Source of the DNA: an uncultured bacterium | GTDB taxonomy: Bacteria > Bacteroidota > Ignavibacteria > Kapaibacteriales > UBA2268 | Assembly: GCA_937875295.1 (NCBI GenBank) | Contig: CALLXS010000024.1 | Location: 1 to 6,101 of the forward strand | Length of the DNA stretch: 6,101 bases | Direction of reading: 5' to 3' | Part shown: positions 1 through 6,060 of the stretch, one piece after another | Layout: the number at the start of each line of letters is the position of its first letter | Numbering within the stretch: the stretch's first letter is position 1 | The notes under the pieces: model-generated | Seen by the model: the letters and a program-made list of their open reading frames with translations, nothing else | Told to the model about the DNA's origin: nothing | The model's database searches: none | Program-made: the position numbers and the translations under genes

Positions 1-138
1 TTTGTCAAGCAAAAAGATATGAAACTTTAATACGGAAATGACGTATCAAGCATATAAGTGGTTATATTATAGTATCTTTAGAAAGACTAACAATTTTCAT
101 TTAGTTGGTTATTTATTTATTATATTTTATTATTTAAC

Positions 139-170
139 ACTCAGAATAAAACATACGATTTATTCTAAGT
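139..170 (-). terminator. Weak hairpin downstream of the anti-sigma gene, possible terminator
   Basis: Positions 139-150 and 159-170 can pair at 11 of 12 positions around an 8-base loop. The inner 8 pairs (AGAATAAA with TTTATTCT) are perfect. It lies about 75 bases past the stop codon of the sigma/anti-sigma operon, where a terminator is expected. The stem is almost all A-T pairs and no good T-run follows it on the minus strand, so a real terminator role is uncertain. I see nothing else supportable in 1-246: it is AT-rich, with no open frame that has a start. Confidence 0.25.
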
Positions 171-246
171 TTCAAATATAAGAAAACTTTTTTTAAATTA
201 TACTAACTTTTTTAAATTTTCTGTTAAAATTTTATTTGTAATATTA

Positions 247-1761
247 TTACAAAGTAAATTGAATCCCATATACTATAGATAAGGAATTAATCATTTTTTT
301 TGAAACATCAGAATAAAAATCATTTATAAAAAATAAACGATTATCTAACCCAACGCTTACATTAATGGAATTTAGCAATTTATAAGATGCTGTTAATCTC
401 GATAAATTCATTAACCCTGCTTTATTTCCACCAATCCCAATTCTACCATTAAGAGCTAAATTATCATATTGCAAAAAATTATATTCATAGAAAATATTGC
501 CCCAAATATAATTACTATGATTCGACATTTTTATTGGCATTAATATAGTAGGCGATGGAGAAGCATTATCATCAATTGGATTACCATTAGAGTTTAGTAC
601 TCCTGAAGCTACAGGTACCATTTTAGTGGTGGAAGTACTATAACTTATATTCCCTACTTCTAATCCGATTTTATGCCTTTGATTCACGCTATAGCCAATA
701 CTTTGAGAAAATCCTATATTTAGCTTATCATCATTATTTCCAATATTTGCATAAACTGAATTTCCTGCGTAATATGTGTTAAATACAAGATTAATTAATG
801 GGTCTGTATTATAAACACTATTAATATTATTATTAAATGAATTATAAGCATTTATTGATGAAAACCTATTATATTCCGATGGAACTATATTCTTTTTTGA
901 ATTTCTCAAATAAGGATATGAAAATGATTTTATTTTATTATCATCTGATTTTATTCTTGTATTATTCTCAGATGTCATAGATAATTGATTATCTAAAGAA
1001 GACGCAATGTTAATATTTTCAGATTGATTTTTAAAGTATAATTCATTCTTTAAGTTTTTATTTTCTTCAACCTGCGAGTAATTATCATTATTACTACTAT
1101 TATGTTCAATAATATCATTATAGCTTATTGATCTAGCCAAAGTAAGATTATCTATGCTGTTTTGAGATTGAATATTATTTTCTTCAGCTACTTTAGAAGT
1201 AGATAATTTACTTAATTTAGAATTATTTAGTCTAATCGAATTTGAGTAAGTTTTATCGTTTTTACTGGATAAATTCTTAGATTGATTGCTATTTCCTGCG
1301 ATTTTATTTGATAAATTCATATCTTCAGCAAGGTCTGTGCTAAGACTATTAGAACTAATTTGAGGTGTTATTGTTGAAGTAACTTGATTTTGTTGATAAG
1401 ATAATAAATTATTAATATGCTTAATAGTTGGATAATCGCTTAAATATGAAAATCCAAAAATAATTACAGCAACTACTGCCATAGCGAAACTTTTAGTTTT
1501 AGCTCTACTATATTGGATAACAGTTTTATTTCTATTATCGTTTAATATTTTCATTAAGACTAAATCTTGAATATTCCTTTTTAAGTCCTCAGGTACTTGC
1601 ATTTTTTCAGAATCTGATTTCAAAGCACAATGTACAAAAATTGCATCGTCGAAATCTGATTTCAGCTGAGGATTTTTAGCTATTTCATTTCGCAACATAT
1701 TGTCGTCTTCTTGACTTAGCTCTCCGTCTAAATATCTTGATATTAAATCGTCATAATTCAT
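247..1761 (-). CDS. Anti-sigma factor with C-terminal outer-membrane beta-barrel-like domain (dual-membrane-spanning, Dma-like)
   Basis: This is probably the membrane-bound inhibitor of the ECF sigma factor encoded 58 bases upstream in the same operon. Residues 1-75 resemble anti-sigma N-termini: acidic and helical, opening with a DLISRYLDGELS-type motif. There is no HxxxCxxC zinc motif, only an isolated His44-Cys45. Residues 91-107 form one transmembrane helix after a basic stretch, which places the N-terminus in the cytoplasm. Residues 120-320 are a low-complexity linker very rich in Asn and Ser. Residues 320-504 show alternating polar/hydrophobic strands with many Tyr, Asn and Gly, and end in YGIQFTL, which fits the G-x-x-hydrophobic-x-hydrophobic part of the outer-membrane beta-signal. 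The architecture matches what I recall of Bacteroides Dma proteins, in which the linker crosses the periplasm. The start is preceded by an A-rich leader with only a weak ribosome binding site. The anti-sigma role is inferred from context and architecture; the barrel is inferred from strand pattern. Confidence 0.75.
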   Translation of the reverse strand: MNYDDLISRYLDGELSQEDDNMLRNEIAKNPQLKSDFDDAIFVHCALKSDSEKMQVPEDLKRNIQDLVLMKILNDNRNKTVIQYSRAKTKSFAMAVVAVIIFGFSYLSDYPTIKHINNLLSYQQNQVTSTITPQISSNSLSTDLAEDMNLSNKIAGNSNQSKNLSSKNDKTYSNSIRLNNSKLSKLSTSKVAEENNIQSQNSIDNLTLARSISYNDIIEHNSSNNDNYSQVEENKNLKNELYFKNQSENINIASSLDNQLSMTSENNTRIKSDDNKIKSFSYPYLRNSKKNIVPSEYNRFSSINAYNSFNNNINSVYNTDPLINLVFNTYYAGNSVYANIGNNDDKLNIGFSQSIGYSVNQRHKIGLEVGNISYSTSTTKMVPVASGVLNSNGNPIDDNASPSPTILMPIKMSNHSNYIWGNIFYEYNFLQYDNLALNGRIGIGGNKAGLMNLSRLTASYKLLNSINVSVGLDNRLFFINDFYSDVSKKMINSLSIVYGIQFTL

Positions 1762-1819
1762 TTGTTTGTCTATAATATCTTTTTTTACTTTATTATTTGT
1801 TTTGTTTTTGATTTAACAA

Positions 1820-2404
1820 TTATAAATGTTTTGCATCGCCATAATATTCTTTAAATATTGGAGTTAAAATTTTTCTCATTAAAATCCTAGCTCGTAGCAC
1901 TCTTACTTTTACATTAGATACATTAATATTTAAAATTTCTGACATTTCTTGATATGAGCAGTCTTCATATTCTCTTAAAATCAAGACTTCTCTATATGCT
2001 AAAGGTAATTTCATAAGAGATTTTTCAATAAATTCTTTCATTTCAATATCAGATTGTCTTAGAGAATCAGTAGTTTTATAATCTTCTTCTAATTCAACAT
2101 ATTGCTTACGAGATCGGATTATATTTAAGCAAGTATTTCTTGCTATTGTGAATAGCCAGGCTGAAAAATTATCTCCTTTGAATTCATTTCTTTTATCATA
2201 GACTTTAAGAAAAATATCTTGATAAGCATCTTTAGCAATATCTCTATTGCCAAGCATACGTACGCAAAAGCAATATACTTTATTTTGATAGCGTTCATAA
2301 AGGAAATTAAATGCTTCAACTGACCCATTAGAAAGCTCTTTTGAAGCACTTTCGATGTCATATTGCATATTCGATTTATTTATATTTCCTTTAAAACCAA
2401 ACAT
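1820..2404 (-). CDS. ECF-family RNA polymerase sigma-70 factor
   Basis: This is an alternative sigma factor that directs RNA polymerase to a dedicated promoter set. At 194 residues it has the usual ECF size. Region 2 spans about residues 31-100 and carries the typical core (LYERYQNKVYCFCVRMLGN, then DAYQDIFLKVYD and FSAWLFTIARNTCLNIIRSRK). Region 4 spans about 124-176, with the LPLAYREVLILREYEDCSYQEMSEIL helix-turn-helix followed by the basic VKVRVLRARILMRK recognition segment. Regions 1.1 and 3 are absent, as expected for ECF factors. The next gene is a membrane anti-sigma-like protein, so activity is probably released by an envelope signal. No clear ribosome binding site precedes the ATG at 2404. 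A second ATG at 2368 (residue 13) would still leave region 2 intact, and the purine-rich AAAGGAAA near it lies too far upstream to decide. The ECF subgroup and target genes cannot be told from the sequence. Confidence 0.93.
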   Translation of the reverse strand: MFGFKGNINKSNMQYDIESASKELSNGSVEAFNFLYERYQNKVYCFCVRMLGNRDIAKDAYQDIFLKVYDKRNEFKGDNFSAWLFTIARNTCLNIIRSRKQYVELEEDYKTTDSLRQSDIEMKEFIEKSLMKLPLAYREVLILREYEDCSYQEMSEILNINVSNVKVRVLRARILMRKILTPIFKEYYGDAKHL

Positions 2405-2486
2405 TTATATACTTTAAATGATAAAATATTTTATTGTCTCTAAATATAAAACTACTTATAATAATAGATTTAACAATTTATTAAAA

Positions 2487-2513
2487 GACACTACCAAAGT
2501 CAAATTAGTTACA
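2487..2513 (-). promoter_or_regulatory. Candidate ECF-type promoter of the sigma/anti-sigma operon
   Basis: On the minus strand TGTAAC (2508-2513) is followed after 16 bases by GTGTC (2487-2491). Many ECF factors recognise a -35 element containing AAC and a short -10 containing GTC or CGT at about this spacing, and many transcribe their own operon. The start point would leave an untranslated leader of roughly 75 bases. An overlapping TATATTTG at 2512-2519 matches the Bacteroidota housekeeping -7 motif but lacks a TTG at the right distance upstream. Both elements are short and the region is AT-rich, so chance is a real possibility. Confidence 0.25.
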
Positions 2514-2540
2514 AATATATTTAAATATTTTTTAATTTTA

Positions 2541-2580
2541 ATAATATTGTTGGATAAAAAATAATATTGTTAGACAAAAA
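2541..2580. repeat. Two tandem 20-base direct repeats upstream of the ECF sigma gene
   Basis: Positions 2541-2560 and 2561-2580 are adjacent copies that agree at 18 of 20 bases. Both begin ATAATATTGTT and end in AAAAA, differing at the 12th and 15th bases (GGAT versus AGAC). They lie between the fumC terminator and the start of the sigma gene, about 140 bases upstream of its ATG. A period of 20 bases is close to two helical turns, so a protein could bind both copies on the same face of the DNA. This would suit an operator or activator site, but a simple slippage duplication in AT-rich DNA is equally possible. Confidence 0.6.
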
Positions 2581-2598
2581 AAATTATTAATTACTAAT

Positions 2599-2632
2599 CA
2601 AAAAGCTCTTCCGCTATCGAAAGAGCTTTTTG
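2599..2632 (-). terminator. Intrinsic terminator of fumC
   Basis: Positions 2599-2610 and 2621-2632 form a perfect 12-base-pair stem around AGAGCT-type arms. After one mismatch two more C-G pairs (2612-2619, 2613-2618) close a CTAT tetraloop. On the minus strand the descending arm ends in a run of five T residues. It begins 26 bases after the fumC stop codon, exactly where a terminator is expected. The A and T tails on both sides would let it work in both directions. It separates fumC from the sigma/anti-sigma operon. Confidence 0.88.
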
Positions 2633-2658
2633 TGTTTGTCATTTGCTTGAAAGCCTAA

Positions 2659-4053
2659 TTATTTTAAACCCGGAGCAATCATTTTCTCTGGACGCACGAA
2701 TTCATTAAATTGTTCTTCAGTTAAAATACCTAACTCTAAAGCTGATTGCTTTAATGATAAGCCTTTTTTATGAGCATTTTTTGCAATTTTAGCTGCATTG
2801 TCATATCCAATATGTGGATTAAGCGCTGTAACGCTCATTAAAGTATTATCAACAAAGTATTGAATTTTTTCTTTAATTGGTTCGATACCAAAAGCACAAT
2901 GTTCATCAAACATTTTGCAAGTATCTGCAAGCAATCTAGTACTTTGTAAGAAATTATAAATCATTACTGGTTTATATACATTTAATTCAAAATTACCGGA
3001 AGCACCACCGAAATTAATTGCAGTATCATTTCCCATCACCTGCACGCAAACCATAGTCATTGCTTCAGATTGAGTAGGATTTACTTTCCCCGGCATAATT
3101 GATGATCCCGGTTCATTCTCTGGGATTTGCAATTCGCCAATTCCGCAACGAGGACCAGAAGCTAGCCAGCGTACATCGTTAGCTATTTTCATTAGAGAAG
3201 CAGCTAATGTCTTTAAAGCACCATGTGCAAAAACAATTGCGTCGTGAGCTGCAAGAGCTTCGAATTTATTAGGAGCTGTTACAAATGGTAACCCTGTAAA
3301 TTGTGCAATTTTTTCAGCTGATTTTTTTGCAAATTCTGGATGAGAATTTAGACCAGTTCCTACAGCAGTTCCTCCGAGTGCTAGCTCATATAATGCAGGG
3401 AGAGTCATATCTATTCTCTTTAAGTCATTATCGAGTTGTTGCACATAAGCAGAAAACTCTTGTCCTAAAGTCAATGGAACTGCGTCCATTAAGTGAGTTC
3501 TACCTACTTTAATAATATCCTTAAATTCTTTAGCTTTTTTATCAAGAGTATCTCTTAATTTTTTAACTGCAGGAATTAACAAATTATTTACTTCTTCAGC
3601 AGCTGCAATATGCATTGCTGTAGGGAAAGTATCATTAGAGCTTTGAGATTTATTTACATCATCGTTAGGATGAATAGGAGTTTTACTTCCTAACACACCA
3701 CCGGCCATTTCAATTGCACGGTTCGATATTACTTCATTAGAATTCATATTGCTCTGTGTACCGCTACCAGTTTGCCAAATTGATAAAGGGAAATGCTCAT
3801 CAAGTTTTCCTTCAATTACCTCATCAGCAGCTTTCATAATTAATTCAGCTTTATCTTTTGGTAATACACCAAGATCAGAATTTGCAGCAGCAGCTGCTTT
3901 TTTTAATATTCCCATTCCGCGAATTACAGCGCGTGGCATTTTCTCTATACCGATTGCAAAATTGATTAATGAGCGTGCTGATTGAGCACCATAATACACA
4001 TTAGCAGGCACTTTTATTTCGCCCATTGTATCTTTTTCAATACGATATTCCAT
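2659..4053 (-). CDS. fumC: Class II fumarate hydratase (fumarase C)
   Basis: This cytoplasmic TCA-cycle enzyme interconverts fumarate and L-malate without an iron-sulfur cluster and works as a homotetramer. At 464 residues it is close to the E. coli FumC length of 467. Visible motifs in order are SGTQSNMNSNEVISNRA (97-113), SSNDTFPTAMH (138-148), the GRTHLMDA segment with His187 (equivalent to E. coli His188), and the fumarate lyase signature GSSIMPGKVN (316-325), in which Ser317 corresponds to the catalytic Ser318. The C-terminal fumarase C domain covers about 408-461. The frame stays open upstream to another ATG at 4113, but the ATG at 4053 is chosen because GGAG lies 7 bases before it and the protein then begins MEYRIEKDTMGEIKVP, as fumarases do; the upstream residues are unlike the family. 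The SSND and GSSIMPGKVN pattern with this N-terminus favours fumarase over aspartase. It has its own promoter and terminator, so it is probably a single-gene unit. Its composition is less AT-rich than that of its neighbours, as expected for a conserved enzyme. Confidence 0.97.
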   Translation of the reverse strand: MEYRIEKDTMGEIKVPANVYYGAQSARSLINFAIGIEKMPRAVIRGMGILKKAAAAANSDLGVLPKDKAELIMKAADEVIEGKLDEHFPLSIWQTGSGTQSNMNSNEVISNRAIEMAGGVLGSKTPIHPNDDVNKSQSSNDTFPTAMHIAAAEEVNNLLIPAVKKLRDTLDKKAKEFKDIIKVGRTHLMDAVPLTLGQEFSAYVQQLDNDLKRIDMTLPALYELALGGTAVGTGLNSHPEFAKKSAEKIAQFTGLPFVTAPNKFEALAAHDAIVFAHGALKTLAASLMKIANDVRWLASGPRCGIGELQIPENEPGSSIMPGKVNPTQSEAMTMVCVQVMGNDTAINFGGASGNFELNVYKPVMIYNFLQSTRLLADTCKMFDEHCAFGIEPIKEKIQYFVDNTLMSVTALNPHIGYDNAAKIAKNAHKKGLSLKQSALELGILTEEQFNEFVRPEKMIAPGLK

Positions 4054-4060
4054 TAAACGA

Positions 4061-4066
4061 CTCCAA
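4061..4066 (-). promoter_or_regulatory. Ribosome binding site that sets the fumC start
   Basis: On the minus strand TTGGAG ends 7 bases before the ATG at 4053, an ideal Shine-Dalgarno spacing. No such site precedes the in-frame ATG at 4113. This decides the start in favour of the 464-residue protein. Confidence 0.8.
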
Positions 4067-4110
4067 ATTTTATGATTAAAATTAATGTAATTATATATAT
4101 AATAAGAATG

Positions 4111-4140
4111 CAAATTTATGAAAAATATTGTAATTTCAAA
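4111..4140 (-). promoter_or_regulatory. Bacteroidota-type promoter of fumC
   Basis: On the minus strand TTTG (4137-4140) is followed after 18 bases by TAAATTTG (4111-4118). This fits the -33 TTG and -7 TAnnTTTG pattern of the primary sigma factor in Bacteroidota, with a spacer inside the known range. Transcription would start near 4105, leaving a leader of about 50 bases that includes the GGAG site. It begins only about 22 bases after the DUF3137 gene's stop codon, so fumC can be expressed independently of the lemA operon. I see no terminator between the two, so some read-through is likely. Confidence 0.65.
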
Positions 4141-4161
4141 CTTATTCTTTTAAGCTAAATT

Positions 4162-5178
4162 TTATTCCTTGCTCCAAATCCTTGTGTTTAAATTTAAATC
4201 TTCAATAATGTTAATTACCAAATCTAAAACATTGTAGTATTCAGTTGTCGCTTTTTCATTGACAACCGTTCGATAATACCTTGGCTTGAATATATCTTCA
4301 TCGTATGGTATTGCAATATAGATATTAGAGTCTACAAATGAGATTGAAATTTTCTTTCCACTTTTTTTCTTAAATTCTAATATTCTACTCATAATACTTG
4401 AAGACAAAATATATCTCGCCTCAATTTGGTCTGAACCGTATACAACAAATTCTTTTTCAAATTCAATATCTTCTAATTTTATCAATTCTCCTCTTTGTTT
4501 ACTAAGCTTCTGGAAGAAATTACCTAATTGACCAAATTTTTTCTCAGCAAAATCAGGAAGAACAAAATATTCTCCCTTAAAATTTTTATTAAAATCAGCT
4601 TTAAAAAATAACCCTTTAAATATTACAGTCCAAGATTCTTTAGTTCTGCCATCTTCATTTGTTGATTCAGTCTTATGCTCAGCCTTTACTTCAGAAAATG
4701 CAAAATCTGTTTTATCAATTTTGCCAGAAATATAGTCTTCCCCTTTAAATCTATCGACAGATAAAAGGAACAATTTTGAATTTAAAAAGCTATTTAAAGA
4801 AATACTATCGCTATACGAATATTTTAAGCTCGGTTCTAAAAAATGGACTATCGGTGTAATAACCTTACTTTTATAATCAATGATGAAATTTACTTTTTTC
4901 TTGTGCATTCTACTTAGCATCATCACAATTTCAATAATAATCAATACAATCATTATTATCAATGGAATATTAGCAGAATTTTCATCAAAATATACATTAT
5001 AAATTGCTTTATTAATCAATACAGCAATTATTATAGTAGAAATTACAATCAAAATTAGTAAAATCATTGAAAAGAAATTTTGCTTTTTTACGCTTTTTCT
5101 CTCCAAATCTAAAGTATTTAAGATGGGGATTAAGTCATTTTTATAGAATTCCTGAAACTCTTTTAATGTCTTCTTCAT
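4162..5178 (-). CDS. DUF3137-like two-helix membrane protein
   Basis: The biochemical function of this family is unknown. The 338-residue protein starts with a charged helical stretch (1-34), followed by two hydrophobic transmembrane segments (about 36-56 and 70-90) separated by a short loop. After a basic MHKKK stretch the remainder (about 95-338) is soluble, and the charge pattern places it in the cytoplasm. Recognisable DUF3137 features are FKGEDYISGKI (144-154), FSEV (161-164), FKGLFFKADFNKNF (187-200) and LEDIEFEKEFVVYGSDQIEARYILS (235-259). It starts 28 bases after the lemA stop codon and is clearly co-transcribed with it; pairing with LemA is common for this family and suggests a shared role at the membrane. 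No good ribosome binding site precedes the ATG, so translation may depend on lemA translation. The family assignment is from motif memory, not a search. Confidence 0.82.
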   Translation of the reverse strand: MKKTLKEFQEFYKNDLIPILNTLDLERKSVKKQNFFSMILLILIVISTIIIAVLINKAIYNVYFDENSANIPLIIMIVLIIIEIVMMLSRMHKKKVNFIIDYKSKVITPIVHFLEPSLKYSYSDSISLNSFLNSKLFLLSVDRFKGEDYISGKIDKTDFAFSEVKAEHKTESTNEDGRTKESWTVIFKGLFFKADFNKNFKGEYFVLPDFAEKKFGQLGNFFQKLSKQRGELIKLEDIEFEKEFVVYGSDQIEARYILSSSIMSRILEFKKKSGKKISISFVDSNIYIAIPYDEDIFKPRYYRTVVNEKATTEYYNVLDLVINIIEDLNLNTRIWSKE

Positions 5179-5206
5179 GAATCATTAGTGGAATGAAAAT
5201 TATTTT

Positions 5207-5773
5207 TTATTGATTAAATAAATTTTTGATATTAACATTTGTTCTTTCTGTTTCCGATGTTTCGAAGAATGTTTTTGCTTTGAATCCCATGATAGCTGCT
5301 AAAATATTCGTTGGAAACATTTGTACCGAATTATTATAAGATTTTACTGATGCATTAAATGATCTACGAGCTGCTGAAAGTTGTTCTTCTGTTTCATTCA
5401 AAGATGATTGAAGTTGTAAGAAATTTGTATTTGCTTTAAGGTCAGGATAATTTTCTACAGCTAAGTTAATTGATTTAAGAGCATGAGAAATCTTATTATT
5501 TAGTTCGATTTTTTCGTCGTTAGAAATATTCTCTTTCATCACATTTGTGCGTAATAGTGTGATTTCGTTTAATACTCCTTTTTCGTGTTGCATATACTGC
5601 TGCACTGCAGCTACTAAATTTGGGATTAAATCATACCTTTTCTTTAGATATGCATCTATGCCAGCAAAGGCATTTTGCACTTGATTTCTCTTACCTACTA
5701 AGCCATTATACATTACTATTAGCAACAATAAAAACAATACTAAAATAATAATTATAATCCATGTGGTTGACAT
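5207..5773 (-). CDS. lemA: LemA family membrane protein
   Basis: LemA proteins are small, widespread, membrane-anchored helical proteins whose precise function is not settled. This one has 188 residues, the usual length. Residues 5-22 are a single very hydrophobic anchor (IIIIILVLFLLLLIV core), followed by the family motifs YNGLVGKRNQVQNAFAGID (22-40), AYLKKRYDLIPNLV (41-54), YPDLKANTNFLQLQSSLNETEEQLSAARRSFNASVKSYN (109-147) and a C-terminal FP..ILAAIMGFKAKTFFE segment (153-171). The soluble part is predicted to be mostly long helices in a bundle. The start is firm: AAGGAG lies 9 bases before the ATG at 5773. It is the first gene of a two-gene operon with the DUF3137 protein. I see no TPM-domain or peptidase partner, which often accompanies lemA elsewhere, inside the window. 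Confidence 0.95.
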   Translation of the reverse strand: MSTTWIIIIILVLFLLLLIVMYNGLVGKRNQVQNAFAGIDAYLKKRYDLIPNLVAAVQQYMQHEKGVLNEITLLRTNVMKENISNDEKIELNNKISHALKSINLAVENYPDLKANTNFLQLQSSLNETEEQLSAARRSFNASVKSYNNSVQMFPTNILAAIMGFKAKTFFETSETERTNVNIKNLFNQ

Positions 5774-5782
5774 TTGCTTATT

Positions 5783-5788
5783 CTCCTT
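5783..5788 (-). promoter_or_regulatory. Strong ribosome binding site of lemA
   Basis: On the minus strand AAGGAG is separated by 9 bases from the ATG at 5773. It is the best Shine-Dalgarno match in the window and fixes the LemA start. Confidence 0.85.
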
Positions 5789-5877
5789 ACAAATGAATAA
5801 ATATATTAATTTTATAAATTCACTTAAAAATAAAATTAGTTCTAAATCAAACTATTTATTTTCTTTGATATTAATTG

Positions 5878-5885
5878 CAAATATA
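5878..5885 (-). promoter_or_regulatory. Candidate -7 promoter element of the lemA operon
   Basis: The minus-strand TATATTTG is a full match to the TAnnTTTG -7 motif of Bacteroidota. A start point about 7 bases downstream would give a leader of roughly 100 bases. No TTG is found 17-23 bases upstream, and such a motif is expected by chance now and then in DNA this AT-rich, so support is weaker than for the fumC promoter. Confidence 0.35.
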
Positions 5886-6013
5886 ATGAATTTATCTATA
5901 AGAATAAGAACTAAGAATAATTAAATAAATATATTTAAAAATATTTACTTACTTTATAAAAATACACAACTTATTAAGAAAAATATTCGTAATTTGCAGG
6001 TTGTAAAAATTTC

Positions 6014-6060
6014 ATTTCAATAAATTAATTTCTAATTTTTTTTAATTAATAAATTGAAAT
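6014..6060. repeat. Imperfect AT-rich inverted repeat
   Basis: Positions 6014-6030 can pair with 6044-6060 at 15 of 17 positions around a 13-base loop. The outer 8 pairs (ATTTCAAT with ATTGAAAT) are perfect. On the minus strand the stem is followed closely by GAAATTTTTAC, so it could be a weak terminator of a minus-strand gene beyond the right edge. With almost only A-T pairs it would be unstable, and chance cannot be excluded. Confidence 0.3.

Noticed and set aside
1..30. Possible 3' end of a plus-strand gene (nine codons, then TAA at 28-30)
   Set aside because: Too short to tell from chance and without recognisable protein sequence.
173..180. TATATTTG on the minus strand, a full match to the TAnnTTTG -7 motif
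   Set aside because: No TTG lies 17-23 bases upstream and no gene start follows within the window; such a match is expected by chance in this composition.
214..232. AAATTTT/AAAATTT hairpin just past the anti-sigma stop codon
   Set aside because: A 7-pair stem made only of A-T pairs, with no T-run after it, is too weak to call a terminator.
2143..2361. Open frame of 72 codons on the minus strand inside the sigma gene
   Set aside because: It lies wholly within the well-supported ECF sigma gene in another frame and resembles no family.
3303..3512. Open frame of 69 codons on the plus strand inside fumC
   Set aside because: It is antisense to conserved fumarase sequence, with no ribosome binding site or family resemblance.
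3749..3985. Open frame of 78 codons on the plus strand inside fumC
   Set aside because: It is antisense to the conserved fumarase N-terminal region; its Ala-rich run only mirrors the fumarase codons.
4054..4113. Twenty-residue N-terminal extension of fumarase from the ATG at 4113
   Set aside because: The residues are unlike fumarases, the stretch overlaps the predicted promoter -7 element and start point, and the good ribosome binding site belongs to the ATG at 4053.
5990..6000. TAATTTGCA on the plus strand, possible divergent promoter
   Set aside because: It is one base short of the TAnnTTTG pattern, and no plus-strand gene begins before the window ends.
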